DNA from: Sweltsa coloradensis
Lineage: Eukaryota; Arthropoda; Insecta; Plecoptera; Chloroperlidae
Assembly (NCBI GenBank): GCA_024449915.1
Contig: JAMZAV010000779.1
Coordinates: forward strand, 62,001 to 126,000
Direction: 5' to 3'
DNA length: 64,000 bases
Shown: positions 12,901-23,402 of the stretch, in pieces
Position numbering within the stretch: the first letter of the stretch is position 1
Layout: every line of letters begins with the position of its first letter
The notes under the pieces: model-generated
Seen by the model: only the letters and a program-made list of their open reading frames with translations
Databases searched by the model: none
What the model was told of the DNA's origin: nothing
Position numbers and translations under genes: made by a program

Positions 12901-15900
12901 GGTTTATTCATGTTAAAAGGATATTAGTCACTAGCCAGTACCGTACCATACTCAGTAAAAGTTACTTCTGAGATAGGTAACTAAAAAAAAGTGTGCATAA
13001 TTATATCAATTTTATGAACACAATTGCCTTGTGTGCACTTGCCATAGGCCTATATCAAAAGTTAGTATACCTGCCACAGGGCCTATAGAAAAGTTTTCAA
13101 GGGAAAATAAAATAGTCATAAGGATAGTAAAAATTGGGATTTAAGCACAGTTGACTTATATCATTTTATGGTATATACCCTTTCTCAAATTAACTGAAGT
13201 TAACTGCCATTTTGTTATGTTGTTTTGGTCTCCTACAGGCTAAACTTATTAAACAACTAATTTCAATCGGAACTGGCCATGGGAAAGTGAACTGTCACTA
13301 CTTGCTAGATGTTTTTCAAACATTTTACATTCTAGAAAATAGTCTGTTTGTTGTTGAAAGGGTATAAGTATGACTTATTATAAACACTTTTAACAACAAA
13401 CGGACCATTTCTATAACTAGGTACTTATATTCAGCACAAGGATAAATCTTACTTAAACCATTTTCTTTGCCAAACAATGCGGCGTCCCACATTTTGTAAT
13501 ATTCTATAATTCACCCATTTTGGCCAAAGTTGACTTAAATAGGATCACTTCAAAAATTAATTATTCTAGATTCAACATATAATAATATCTCTTGAACAAT
13601 AAATGATTCAAGGTTCAATAATCACAAATGCAATGATTTATGTCTCGCATCGTTCTCCGCCTTGCTTAGGCGGCTGTACCGTGCCTTGTTGAGTTGTTGG
13701 CAGCCTGGAACCGATAGTTTGTTTTTGCGAGTGGTTGGTTGGTGGCTATGGTCTGCGCGAAATGCTCATCACCTGATGCGCGCGAGCTATATTGCAGGCT
13801 TGGCCATTCAAATGCTAGCACTGGAAAATAGTGCAATTGCGCTATACGCGTTTCCAAGCAAAGGGGTTGCTACCTGGTGGCGAAAACTGCAACTGTCCGA
13901 TCAGTGATAGTCGGAGGAGCGCGCTATGTGCTTACCTGAAGAACACACGTCATTCCGTGTTTGTCACTTATAAATATGTACAATCACAGGTACATTGTCG
14001 TTGCTCTCCCAAAATGTTGTTAATTGATGATAATCAAAAGCATGGGGGTGCACCAAAATGATAAAATCGCTCTCAAATATGCGGGATTCGAGACCATGTT
14101 TACCAGAATAATATTACTATATTCAGACCTGCGCATGCACCCATGAGACACCGAGGATGGCATTTGTATCCATATTACAATTCTCTTATTGTAATATCAT
14201 AATAAATCATTGGTATTTATAGGCTATATACTAAATATAGACTAACAGGGTACGATAAATACTTAATCAAATTCAAACCGTCAAGAATGTTCACAACTCA
14301 TAGTAAACACACACATACAATATCGCTCGCTTTATGGCACTTTTAATTGAGATATACTTCTTAAGTTTTATTATGATAATTTAATATAAATAGTCATAAT
14401 AATAACAAAACAATACCTAACAAAAATAATAATAATTGTATTAGGGCTTATGCACTAATCCTAACTCCTTTTCTACCTTACATAATTAATGTAGGCCTAC
14501 ATATACCGTTTACCGTCATTGTTCATTTATTACATAATATTATACATAATATCATAATAAATACGATTTATATTATAACAAAAGAATAATTAGTATAATG
14601 ATATGACCTACAAGATTTTAAAGCTGTCTGCAGAATGACGCGTCATGCCATTATTGACATACAAAACAATAATAAAAATAGGCCATCAGCTATTCAATAG
14701 GCCTACTTTTAATAAAATGTATATTTAAAAAAAACAGTAGTCCTAAGTGTGTAGCAGATAAATATATATATATAGGCCTACTCCGATTGCGTTTACATTG
14801 TAAAACGATGTAGAAAACGTGCAAAACAGTGTAGGGCTATAATTTGCTAGAAGCTCTTTTGATTTTTAGATATCAAGTAATGGTGGGCAACATTTTCTTG
14901 GCAAAATATCATCGATCTTCATCATTCAACATTATTTGATACACTTGTTTCTGTATTTAATAGTTCAACGGTGTGGTTTGATCTTTTCGAGCTAATATCA
15001 TCAAATAATCTCTATTATTTGTTGTAATTTAAAACGCCATTTAATTCCCGTTTTTAATAAAGCCGATCCCCAAAACTTACGAATTTTACTAATAAAATAC
15101 GCGGAAGATATGACACAATCAACAATGTTTTCGCAAATGATCAGAAATGTAAGAAAAATCAAGTTGAACCTAACTGAATATACAGCGCCCGCCGTAAGCA
15201 GCTCGCCTCTATCACCGATCGGTCCGACATGTTGCGTTTTAGTGCTGCCATCTATCTTTGCTTGGAAACGCGTATGCTATGAGTCTATGAGTAATCTAAG
15301 AGTGTCAATTGAGACGTAAAGCAATATCTAATCAATCATGCCAACTCACAAGCAACCACTTGTCGCTCACAAATTGCGAACATGCGAGTGTAATTGTCTA
15401 GGGTTTTTTCAACCTTAGTATTGATAGTTGTTATTTGATTTCCTATTCCATGTGAGCAACAGAAGCTTAATAATCAATAGTATAGTTATGATGATCTGAT
15501 GATCTTTGTTGCTTAACATCTATTTATCATATTAACTCATCTTAACATCATTAATGCACTAAGGCTATGATGAGTGGTGATCATGGTGGTATATATCTTT
15601 AGGTGATTTCACTTGCATATCCAGCAATGCTATTTTTGTGGTCGCTTAATGCACGCAGTTCAGACAGAATCCGCCAGGATCGCGACGTGTCAGGTGGTAG
15701 TCACGTGACGAGAGAGTCGATAAAGAAGTTTTTCTAAACTTCTTTATCGACTCTAATACCTCGAGAGATGGCGGTGTGTATGCACTTTATTGAAGGCCGT
15801 GCATTCAGATCCGTAGGCGGAACATTCGAATTTCCGAATTCGAGCCATCTGATTGGTCCCCAAGGCCGCCATCTTGTAAGTTCTATGTCACGTGACTACC

Positions 15901-17005
15901 ACCTGACACGTCGCGCATTCTGTCGGCGACCGCCTGCACTGCGTGCATTAAGCGACCACAGAATTCTGGCAGTGAAATCACCTAAAGATATATACCACCA
16001 TGGTGGTGATAGATGTCGATGACAGATGATTACAAAAAAACATGCCTTATGCCTATGCGGCATGGGGTATGCGGGATTGGAACCCACTTCCCCGTAGAGC
16101 CATACGCTTTGGACCAGCACCCTAATCGTATGTGCCACCGTGGATGGCTAGTATAGCTAAGATAAATTCAACAGTTGCACAGTCAGGTATATATTTTAAA
16201 TCTGTGTGTAGTGTGTAGCCTACTGGTCTGCATGACATGCTATTCCACATTAGTGTATAACCTCTAGTTAGTCTGAGTTCATAGGGCAACTATTGATTCA
16301 TACATGTGTCCTTCATGTAGGTTGCACTTACGAAGGGACATATGCTGAACATTATGGCCCTAGCCGTATCCACTGATGTAACCACGGACGGAAAGCGCGA
16401 AGTCTTCTTCGAAGTGAATGGATCCCTTCGATCGTCATTTATACAAGACAATGAAGCAAGCAAGGTGTGTTACAAATAGAATTAGTTTTTGCTTGTTGCT
16501 TGATATTTCTATTGAATTGTGTATTGTTCACCTGTTGGGAAAGAAGAGGTATTGTTTGACATGTTTGTAGGCCTACCTGTTATCCTGACCTGTGATATTT
16601 TCGCTATTCAAGTTACCAAGCCGATTAGCCTCCATATTATATTGGCTACATATTCCTATCTACATATTGAGCAGAGTGGAACATTGAACCTGGCAATTGT
16701 GCTAGTAATTTTTAAATGATATTATTTCTAATGTGTGTTTTTGTGTAACATTCCAGATTCTAACCTTCCATCGCAAGGCTTTGAAGACGGAGAAGGGCGA
16801 AGTGGGGGCACCCATGCCAGGACTGGTCGTCGAGATACAAGCACAAGTGGGTGACAAAGTGGAGAAGGGATCTCCGCTTGTTGTCTTATCTGCGATGAAG
16901 ATGGAAATGGTCGTGCAGTCCCCCATCCCCGGAACCATCACATCTGTTTTTGTTAAACCGAACATGAAAGTAGAAAGGGAAGACCTTCTGGTCATCGTTG
17001 AATGA
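1179..17005 (+). CDS. PC: Pyruvate carboxylase, 3' part (span of six exons)
   Basis: Six exons join in frame (1179-1428, 2757-3001, 9047-9226, 11204-11449, 16321-16464, 16757-17005) into 437 codons plus a stop. All have AG acceptors and GT donors. Pyruvate carboxylase is a biotin enzyme of the mitochondrial matrix that carboxylates pyruvate to oxaloacetate for anaplerosis and gluconeogenesis. The window holds the second half of the carboxyltransferase domain, the conserved carboxylase/tetramerisation region and the C-terminal biotin-carrier domain. The biotin carboxylase domain and the start lie upstream of base 1. The encoded length agrees with the same part of the roughly 1,180-residue animal enzyme, and it is collinear with it. 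Introns are 1.3, 6.0, 2.0, 4.9 and 0.3 kb and carry most of the local repeats. No break or missing catalytic residue is seen. Possible AATAAA-type signals downstream are ATTAAA at 17412 and 17486; I cannot choose between them. Confidence 0.95.
2125..2562. mobile_element. hAT-like MITE, GAGTC-type ends
   Basis: The element starts TAGGGATGTGCGAGTC and ends ACTCGTACACCTTTA, which is a decayed inverted copy. It is flanked by a perfect 8-bp duplication ATATTTAT (2117-2124 and 2563-2570). Subterminal regions repeat CGAGTC. There is no transposase; it is 438 bp. Confidence 0.82.
2757..3001 (+). CDS. PC: Pyruvate carboxylase exon: carboxyltransferase, NEIPGGQ segment
   Basis: The exon starts after a long T-tract and AG, completing the Gly codon ([16 protein letters not shown]). 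It contains [13 protein letters not shown], a hallmark of pyruvate and oxaloacetate carboxyltransferase subunits, and ends in GDILK. The donor is GTAGGT. A hAT MITE begins only 39 bases downstream of this donor, at 3041. Confidence 0.93.
3041..3878. mobile_element. hAT-like MITE, ACCCGGGTA-type ends
   Basis: Terminal inverted repeats TAGGGATGACATCGGGTA and its complement enclose 838 bp. The flanking 8-bp duplication CCTTAAAC is perfect (3033-3040 and 3879-3886). Subterminal motifs are repeated CCCGGGTACCC. The element is non-autonomous and lies in a PC intron. Confidence 0.88.
3887..3926. repeat. (ACT)n microsatellite
   Basis: About 12 tandem ACT units lie directly beside the right target duplication of the preceding hAT element. 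Confidence 0.9.
3970..4229. repeat. Foldback repeat with GGCC-hairpin-GAAA motif
   Basis: Two inverted copies of one unit (TTAATGTTAAGTAGGGGTGTG ... CACACCCCTACTTAACATTAA) meet around 4085. The right copy contains GTGAGTAAGGCCCTGTTTGGCCGAAA. The direct repeat TTAAGTGCAGTT occurs about 26 bases left of the element and directly right of it, suggesting a 12-bp target duplication. A single-arm copy lies at 39,236-39,384. Confidence 0.7.
4230..6677. other. PC intron without recognisable features
   Basis: This is AT-rich intron sequence. A segment at 4630-4915 is open in several frames on both strands but matches nothing I know and has no splice context joining it to PC. Only small palindromes are seen, for example around 5860-5890. 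Confidence 0.5.
6678..7092. mobile_element. Long near-perfect palindrome (foldback MITE)
   Basis: Left arm 6678-6857 and right arm about 6915-7092 are inverted copies with few mismatches, from CACACACATAACAAAAAC inward to GCAAATTCTATTTTGCCAAG, around a roughly 60-base centre. No coding capacity is present. No clear target duplication was found, so its superfamily is open. Confidence 0.82.
7496..7777. mobile_element. Palindromic MITE, CTAGGGAAACGCC ends
   Basis: The ends CTAGGGAAACGCCAAAGTCG and their inverted copy extend into arms of about 60 bases (GAGTGAGTGAG, GAGTACCCGG). The borders share TA. It interrupts or abuts tRNA-like sequence continuing at 7780. Confidence 0.75.
7780..7838 (+). 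repeat. tRNA-derived (SINE-like) fragment
   Basis: AGTTGGCTAAAGCGCC followed by GTGGGTTCAATC resembles pol III A and B boxes at normal spacing. The 3' half of a tRNA fold is lost, so it is a relic. Confidence 0.5.
7840..9046. other. PC intron, one repeat relic
   Basis: Most of this stretch is unremarkable. At about 8245-8380 there is TTTCAGCGCAATCTGTTCAG, a CA-rich run and CGTTCGCTACGCTCACTCG. These resemble the 3' portion of the repeat family at 23.7, 24.3 and 53.6 kb. Confidence 0.45.
9047..9226 (+). CDS. PC: Pyruvate carboxylase exon: [15 protein letters not shown] segment
   Basis: These 60 codons start at [18 protein letters not shown] and run through [14 protein letters not shown], matching the conserved carboxylase domain that joins the carboxyltransferase barrel to the tetramerisation region. 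The exon is phase 0 on both sides, with acceptor TTTTAG and donor AAG|GTTAGC. Confidence 0.93.
9227..11203. other. PC intron with one hAT-like left end
   Basis: At 10253 TAGGGGTGTGCGGATAACC with repeated AACCAAA/TTTGGTT oligomers looks like the left end of the TAGGG hAT group. I could not find its right end. The rest holds no recognisable gene. Confidence 0.4.
11204..11449 (+). CDS. PC: Pyruvate carboxylase exon: tetramerisation region
   Basis: These 82 codons run from [16 protein letters not shown] to GPKLAEEFT. The part [22 protein letters not shown] aligns with the family's [22 protein letters not shown]. The acceptor is TTTCAAG and the donor ACG|GTGAGT; the exon is phase 0 on both sides. 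The region around the proline-rich start is variable between animals and is so here. Confidence 0.92.
11664..12007. mobile_element. hAT-like MITE, TTTGAGTTTGAA-type ends
   Basis: It starts TAGGGTTGTGCAAACC and ends TTCAAACGCTCGCACATCCCTA. Repeated CAAACTT/AAGTTTGAG lies just inside the ends. It shares an interior (TAAGTCTGGACCGGC-CCTC) with 20370-20725. No clean 8-bp duplication is visible. Confidence 0.7.
12190..12880. mobile_element. hAT (Charlie-like) non-autonomous element
   Basis: The ends CAGGGGTAGGCAA and TTGCCGACCCCTG form the inverted repeat known from Charlie-type hAT elements. The flanks TCCTATAT (12182-12189) and CCCTATAT (12881-12888) match at 7 of 8 bases. The 691-bp interior is AT-rich and non-coding. 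Confidence 0.85.
12889..15497. other. PC intron, AT-rich, nothing identified
   Basis: There is a small inverted repeat at about 13342-13415 (GTTTGTTGTTGAAA / TTTAACAACAAAC). Otherwise I see no gene, RNA or recognisable transposon end. Open frames around 13660-14060 overlap on both strands without similarity to anything I know. Confidence 0.5.
15498..16149 (-). repeat. SINE (family B) on minus strand, split by a hAT element
   Basis: Read on the minus strand, a tRNA-like head (GCACATACGATTAGGG...GCGTATGGCTCTAC...GTGGGTTCCAATCCCGC, 16149-16060) is followed by the family tail CATCGACATCTATCACCAC. The rest of the tail, AGCCTTAGTGCATTAATG...GTTAAGCAACAAAGATCATC, lies at 15497-15581. Other copies are at 20981 and 36344. 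Confidence 0.78.
15582..16002. mobile_element. hAT-like palindromic MITE nested in a SINE
   Basis: It starts CATGGTGGTATATATCTTTAGG and ends with the inverted copy. It is flanked by the perfect 8-bp duplication GTGGTGAT (15574-15581 and 16003-16010), which belongs to the SINE tail. An inner hairpin AGAGTCGATAAAGAAGTTT...AAACTTCTTTATCGACTCT sits at 15713-15754. Confidence 0.88.
16321..16464 (+). CDS. PC: Pyruvate carboxylase exon: allosteric/tetramerisation end
   Basis: These 48 codons ([17 protein letters not shown] ... [15 protein letters not shown]) correspond to the β-rich segment just before the biotin-carrier domain; VFFEVNG-LRS is strongly conserved. The acceptor is ATGTAG and the donor AAG|GTGTGT. 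It lies only about 170 bases downstream of a SINE interrupted by a hAT element. Confidence 0.92.
16757..17005 (+). CDS. PC: Pyruvate carboxylase terminal exon: biotin carrier domain
   Basis: The last exon encodes 82 residues and a TGA stop. It contains [12 protein letters not shown] and [10 protein letters not shown]. The lysine of AMKM is the biotinylation site, and the domain ends in DDL-like LLVIVE, so the swinging-arm carrier is intact. The 3' UTR starts at 17006. A hAT element (17773-18530) lies downstream and may or may not fall inside the UTR. Confidence 0.95.
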   Translation: MLTFHRKALKTEKGEVGAPMPGLVVEIQAQVGDKVEKGSPLVVLSAMKMEMVVQSPIPGTITSVFVKPNMKVEREDLLVIVE

Positions 17006-17772
17006 AACGTTACGATCTCTGTTCCAAATGAAGACTTTCTTTGCGTATTTAACGCAAACTTTGTGAGTCATTGCTGGATGGATGACTAAGTTCTCCCTTT
17101 TAAAAATTTTGTTTTTGTTTTGAAGTAATTGAAGTGTACTAAGGGTACTTAATTTTGTTGTTTTATGAAGCTGCTTTAAGAATTTGTTGGAAGGGGAAAT
17201 TTGTGTTTTTTGTATACGTAGTTCCAGGTTCCTACCTTTCCATTCGAGCTCTTTCAGGTGCTTAAAGAAAGTAGCCTGTGTGTTGCTTAGTGTGAACATG
17301 AAGGTACTTGTTACGATTACCTACGTAAATATTTCAATTTGTTCTCGAGTAGGCTTACTGCTTCAAGAATGTTCCCAGCTTAATATGATGTTTAGTATGA
17401 ATGTAATCTAGATTAAAGCTTTTCATTTGATCTCAAAAAGTTGCTTAAAAACGTATGTTACCTATTCATTATGAAGATGGCTTTGATTAAATCTTTCTAC
17501 TTGATCTCAAATGGCAGCTTTGTAAAAGTATGAATGCTAAGATAATTGTGTTTAAATGTTTCACTTGGATCTCAGTTGTGGTACAGTAGGCCTACTTAAA
17601 TCTTAGATATTATGAAGTAGGTAAATTTTACGTTACATCCTGTACTTAACTTAAAAAAGGGCTTACCTTCTAAATTTTGATGTAATTAATCAATATAGTG
17701 CAGCTGCATTTAGTCTCATTGTTGTTTGTGGTGAGGTATTTTCAATTTTAGCCTACCTGTTTTAGTATTTAT

Positions 17773-18530
17773 TAGGGATGACTTCAGGTACCGGGAAACC
17801 GGTTCTCCAGCGATCCGGTTACATTTTATAAAAGCTCTGCTCGTTCAACATTGCTTGCACCGCCTATAGGCCGACCAGACTACCCCTACTGGACGTCACA
17901 AAACAACATGTTTTCCAAGAATCCATGGAAACTTGACTTTGATGTCACTTTAATCGTTCAAAAAGATAATGCATAAAAACAAATGTTAATGTGAGTTATC
18001 TGCGTCGAGGCTAGCCTCGATGTCAAGTGACTGCACTTGTTGCACAATACTACCATTTCGTTAATTATCATCACTTAAAAATTAAAATGCATAATTAATT
18101 ATTATATCGCTAAAACCAGGCTTTGATGTTTCTTTGATAGTTTCCAAAATAAAGATACATAGTAATCAAGAACAAACATTAATAATATAATTTTTTCTTG
18201 ATCGTACGTACGTACGTACGTAATAACAGATGTGAGGTAGGCCTAGTCCACCATTTTGAAGTCATCGGTGTTCTTGTATAGTCTGTTTAGGTCGGTATTT
18301 CTTCTGTTTAAGTGCTTTGGTTGGTAGGCCTTACTATCAACATCAACAAGTCGAAAATATATCGCTCGGAATAGCAAGTTCGACCTCTCAATAACAACAT
18401 ATGCGCATTTCAGATGCCACGCCCACACTCGTGCTCGGTATTAATTAATTTATTACATATTAAAACAATATTAATAAAAAGTGCCTATTAAAGAACCGGT
18501 TCCGAATTTTTGAACCCGAAGTCATTCCTA
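17773..18530. mobile_element. hAT-like MITE, related to that at 3041
   Basis: It starts TAGGGATGACTTCAGGTACCGGG and ends AACCCGAAGTCATTCCTA, with the perfect duplication GTATTTAT (17765-17772 and 18531-18538). GGTACCGG and AACCGGTTC repeat near the ends, as in the 3041-3878 element. A (CGTA)n run lies inside at about 18204. Confidence 0.87.
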
Positions 18531-18876
18531 GTATTTATATAAATTGTGATGTCGTACATGGTTGCATTTCCGTTTTCTTTGCCCAAAAAAATTATTTAGA
18601 AATGTCTTTCAATGTTCCATCCAAGTTAAGATATGGTTTTAAAATTGTCAGGTGATTTTGAAATGCAACAGTTTCATTTTGAGTAAGCAATTTTAAACTT
18701 AGATTGTATCCATATTCCATTCTTAATAAAATTCACATAAATTCAATTTAAAACAAATAACTTATTATTTAATAACTGTTTATGTTTGCGTATTGGTTAA
18801 TGAAACCTCTATCCGATATTCTCTTAACTAAAACTTATTCATCACATCTACTGTTGTTTATTAATGTCCTCATGCA

Positions 18877-20165
18877 CAGTGGCGTAACTACGAGGGGGCG
18901 AGGGGGGGCACAATTTTGTGGCAAGGCTTTTGTGAACTGACAGTAAAACTGTCAATCTTCACAATTTTATAAATTATCGACAAAACCACGATAAAACCTA
19001 GTAAAAAACACCATTTGCAATGTTAAACATCAAAAATTTTCTAAAGGCTAAGCGCCCCAGACCCCAGTGGCGGTTTTTGCGGTGTGAAAGGTGTGACAAT
19101 TGCAAACCTGATGTCAGAAAAAATAGCCCAACAAACCCAAATTTAATTAGTAGGGTATGATTGAAACTTATTTTTAGAAAATGTATGAAGAGCCCACATC
19201 ATACGAGTCAATTTTTCTCGACTTTAAAGTATCTTTTATGATGTATTTTTAAAACTCACACATGTATTTTACCCAACGTGGGAGTTACAAGCACGCTTGT
19301 TACTTTGGGGATCTATCGGTAAGCCCTAAAGATTAAAAATAATGGTGAAACGCATTTAACCACGATTGCTCTAAGTAACACGCAAGTGACAGTGCAGCCT
19401 CCATATAGCCGACAACTTTGGTGTATTCGGCACCACGAAAATAAAAACAAATAGGAATTCCTAAATAAGAGAAAAATACGATTTTTTTTCATAACGATCT
19501 TAAATTGAGCAAAATCAAACTACCTTGAACAAAATATTCCCGGAGGTTGTGCCCTCAAACTCCCATGATGTAGGCTACTTGTTAAAGCTTCCGACCTATC
19601 AATTGCACACCTGCAGTGGTGTCATGTGAATATACGGGGTAAACTCATAACGCAATATACCTTTCAGTAAACCTAAAACAAAATACAAATCAGGGTATAT
19701 AGGGTGTACGCTGTATACGGTGCATATTATTATACTCTCGTAGAACAAATGAGGAAATCCAATGTCAAGTCAAAGCACATAATCTAATTTTGCAATCACA
19801 CCAATCATCAGTTACAAAGTACAAACAACCGTAACAAAAACACTAACAATTTCTTTTTTAAATCATGCCTAAAACTAGTTAAAAGCCTTCAATCACAATC
19901 GGAAAATTTTTCTGGGGCTGTACGCCCCAGACCCCTCAGTGTACTGAATCATGTTCTTTGCTCACGAAAGAGAGTACGCCCATAAATACATTGTTGATGA
20001 CCCCAGTGCACACCTGATAATGAGTTGCAAAACCGCCACTGCCAGACCCGCACTAGTTGGGGAGGGGGTCCCCCAGACCCCCATTGTACCAGGATACATA
20101 CGTAATGTTTGTGGTTATAAAAAATGATTGCCCCCCAAAAAAAACAAGGGCTAGTTACGCCACTG
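18877..20165. mobile_element. hAT element, CAGTGGCGTAACTA ends (outer)
   Basis: CAGTGGCGTAACTACG and CTAGTTACGCCACTG form the ends. The duplication CTCATGCA is perfect (18869-18876 and 20166-20173). Inside lies a second complete hAT element (19065-20041). The outer remainder is a non-coding G/C-rich MITE of about 300 bp. Confidence 0.9.
19065..20041. mobile_element. hAT element nested in the previous one
   Basis: It starts CAGTGGCGGTTTTTGC and ends GCAAAACCGCCACTG. The duplication CCAGACCC (19057-19064 and 20042-20049) is perfect and is part of the outer element, so this one inserted later. It is 977 bp with no transposase frame visible. Confidence 0.9.
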
Positions 20166-20369
20166 CTCATGCACAAAGACTTACCAATGGTGCAAAGTAA
20201 CATCACTTTCCTAAATCTAAAATATGTAGCCTACTACGAACTAGATTGTAAGCCTATGTGTGCTCACTCCCTAGTAAACCCATAGCTTCCTAGCAAATAT
20301 TCACCAGAACATAGCTACAAGGCTGCTGGGGGGCCTTGTATGCCTTAGGCAAATGGAATACATTATGAT

Positions 20370-20725
20370 GAGGGTTTTGCAAACCCACTATTTTTACTTC
20401 AAACTCAAACTTTCATAGATTTGAAAATCAAACTTTGAACTCCACTCAAATTTTTAACGGAACCGAACTCATACTGAACTTAAAGGGATGTCAAACAGTT
20501 ACACTAATACGTAAAATATTGATAAGTCTGGACCGGCCCCTCCACCATCCAATTTTTTGTTTTAAATTTGTACTTGTGAACTGATAACCATTTTTTGATG
20601 TGTCAAATAATGGGTGCCAGCACACCACTACAAATTATTTATATTAACAAAAAATCAAACTTTTTTTTTGAACTTCAAACTTTTTTTAAGTTTGAGTTTG
20701 AATTTCGAACATTTGCACATCCCTA
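20370..20725. mobile_element. hAT-like MITE, second copy of the TTTGAG type
   Basis: It begins GAGGGTTTTGCAAACC and ends TTCGAACATTTGCACATCCCTA. The interior shares GATAAGTCTGGACCGGC and the CTCCACCATCCAATTTTT stretch with 11664-12007. The flanks GAATACAT and GAATACAC may be the duplication, if about 7 extra bases lie at the left. Confidence 0.7.
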
Positions 20726-20980
20726 GAATACACACATTAAACAAAATTACTAAAACCGATTTTGACTATCCAGATATACATACTTCTGGACGGAGAACGT
20801 TACATTTTTTGTAGCCTGTGTTGAGCCCACAGAAAGTTTAACATGCATATGTTTGTGTTACTATCCAGAGTCTCTAGTGCAAACGTGTTTCAGATAAAAA
20901 TGGCATATTTTATTCTGTTTTGCCATGGCTGCTGGGCGCTGGCAGCTTACGTAACGATACCTGTGTTTTATGTAGCAGTC

Positions 20981-21162
20981 AAGAGTCACTTCATGCCGTC
21001 TCCCTTAGGGCGCTGGTCCAATGCATATTATGACTACGAGGGCGTGGGCTCAACTCCCGCATAAGGCATTTTATTTTTGTAATCCTTCATCCTCATCTAT
21101 CTCCACTCATCTCGAATAGCCTTAGTGCATTAATATAATACGTTGAACAACAATAATCATCG
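20981..21162 (+). repeat. SINE family B copy
   Basis: A decayed tRNA-like head (GGGCGCTGGTCCAATGCATA ... GTGGGCTCAACTCCCGCATA) is followed by the tail TTCATCCTCATCTATCTCCAC, TCGAATAGCCTTAGTGCATTA and a CGTTGAACAACAA end. The order and tail match 36344-36546. Confidence 0.75.
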
Positions 21163-23000
21163 AGGTTTCACTTCATCTAACAGAACATGCCAGTGTATTG
21201 GGTGAAGAGAGGGTGTTCTATGCAAGAAGTCATTGGTTCAAGTCTTGGTAAATTTTTAAAACTTCTTGCAACTTTGACCCAAACTTTTCACATTTCATAC
21301 ATGCCTTCGTGTATGATAGATTGATAGTTACTGTTGAAGAAATTTTTGTTGTGCAATTGTTTTCGGATACAAGTAGAGAGGACATTTGGGGCACGTCCAG
21401 AGGAGCCGCAACTTATCAACGCACTCTACAATTTACAGAGGAAACTCTCTGGGTGCTACTATCTTTGTGCATATGGTTGTAATGGTCCCATGTAACTGTA
21501 TTTATGCATATATAGGCCGCAGGTATATTTTGAAATATCAAGTTTAAAGAGTGAATACGGCCATTACGGAAAGCATTTTGTCAATACTATTTATAACATA
21601 CCATAGTATTTAACAAATTTAGTCATCAAAATAGGGGTGCGGCCTATATAAATGAGTAAGTTCGATACTTCAAATCCGCAATTTTTAACTGTCCACAACT
21701 TTACGTCATCTTTCTTGCATGAGGGGGTTAGCCTTTTTTTTTAAAATTGATGTCTCACTTTCAATATTTCTTAATCAATCTTTATGAATAAGTTGGCCAT
21801 GAGCTACTTTTCCCTTAGGTTGGGTCTAGGTTTCCTTATTGACTTGGAATACGATTTATTTAGTTTAGATACTAATAGTACTTTTGAAGAGATGCGAGAA
21901 AGTCACATTCATGCTCGTCCTTGAAGGGGTATTCACCCGCTAAACTAAAAAAATAGCGTTTATTCAAGCTCAGATAACAGAGTACAGATTCAAGCTAGCT
22001 TGTTATGAATTTAGAAAGTAACAGAAAAATAATTGGGTCTACCATGACCCAAAAGAAAATTGGCCAACTTGGTAATCTTCGAGCTAGGTCCTACCAGCAA
22101 AAATCTCCCATACGAATTCACATGGCGACGATCTTTATGCCCCGTGACCTTGGGAGGGTTTTGAGCCCGCAAAACATATTGGCCATTATTTTCACCCTCC
22201 GACAACGACAGAACTAAATACTTATTTCTCATACAAACCCTTTTTAGGTCGGGGGTGACATATCACCAGTTTCTCGGGCTGTGGACTTTCAGTGCTTCCT
22301 AGCCAGGCTCAACACCTCTTCATCTTCTTCGATGTCTTCTATGACAGGCATTTCTACCAATTCTCTACATTTCTTTCTTCATTTCTCTAATGCACAAAAA
22401 AATTATCTTGATCGATAGAAAATGTTGTTGTCGTTGGAAAAGTAGGAACGCATATTTTTGGCTCAAATCGTAGTGTTCCCATGCTAATTTCATTGAGATT
22501 GCGAACTTCATCCAGTCGTAAATTTGTATATAATAAATAAATTTGTAAGAATAATTGATAGCTCACAGGTATGTTTAAATATTAATATTAATCACTATAA
22601 AATATTTTGAATATTAAAGCTTCCTTAGTTATAATGCAAGAAATAAACCTCAAAATAATGAACTTAAGTTAAGTACGGTACATTTTTATATATTAATATA
22701 ACCACAACAACAACAACAACAACAAGAGCCGTCAACCGCTATCCTTGCAGTTCCAAGAAGAAGTGAACGTTTGCAACAGAGGCAAACAAACGAAAGAACA
22801 TCAGTCCCTTCAAAATATCATCCACAGTGATGACGCTATGTTTGGAATTAAGGAATCATTGAATTGTTAACCACTATGACGCGACGAAACATCCCGTCAA
22901 TGTTATAATTTCTGTTCAATAATAATAAAAATAAATTTATTGTCATTAAACAAAACACATGTACACAATATTATATAAAGGTACAATAGAAAGAAATTTT
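21163..23000. other. Intergenic, no gene recognised
   Basis: This is AT-rich DNA with an (AAC)n microsatellite at about 22699-22724. Frames near 22005-22230 are open on both strands but resemble nothing known to me. Confidence 0.5.
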
Positions 23001-23128
23001 CATATAGCTCAGTTGGTAAGAGCAGGGCCCGGGTTCAATCCCGGTGCAGGCACTTTTTTAATTTCTGTCTATAATACCGTTATATCAGCGGCGTCAGAGT
23101 CGCCTACTATAAAACCAAGGTTAAACAT
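23001..23128 (+). repeat. SINE family A copy
   Basis: It has the head TAGCTCAGTTGGTAAGAGC and GGGTTCAATCCC (A and B box) with part of the tRNA deleted between. The head ends in T6, then AATTTCTGTCTATAATACCG, and the tail GTCAGAGTCGCCTACTATAAA. It shares this tail with 45711-45782 and 45920-46067. Confidence 0.75.
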
Positions 23129-23224
23129 AATAATATTTTATTTTTATAATCAAATCAATTTATTGTCATTGAACAAAACACAATATTTAAAAACCTACAA
23201 TCACAAAGCCCATACATAATAATA

Positions 23225-23225
23225 G

Positions 23226-23283
<58 letters not shown>

Positions 23284-23290
23284 TTAATAA
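23225..23290. repeat. (AAT)n microsatellite
   Basis: About 20 uninterrupted AAT/TAA units are present, with one ATT interruption near the right end. Confidence 0.92.
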
Positions 23291-23402
23291 TGATGATGTG
23301 GGGCAAACTTTTAGTACAATTATTGCTATGAATTAATAACTCTTTATATAAGGCTCATGCAGTACATAAAATCCTTTTATATTATTAATAAAAATAAAAA
23401 AA

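Noticed and set aside
18203..18222. CGTA-repeat as a regulatory palindrome
   Set aside because: It is a short simple repeat inside a MITE; nothing else supports a function.
23225..23290. CRISPR-like or satellite array
   Set aside because: It is a plain AAT microsatellite without spacers.
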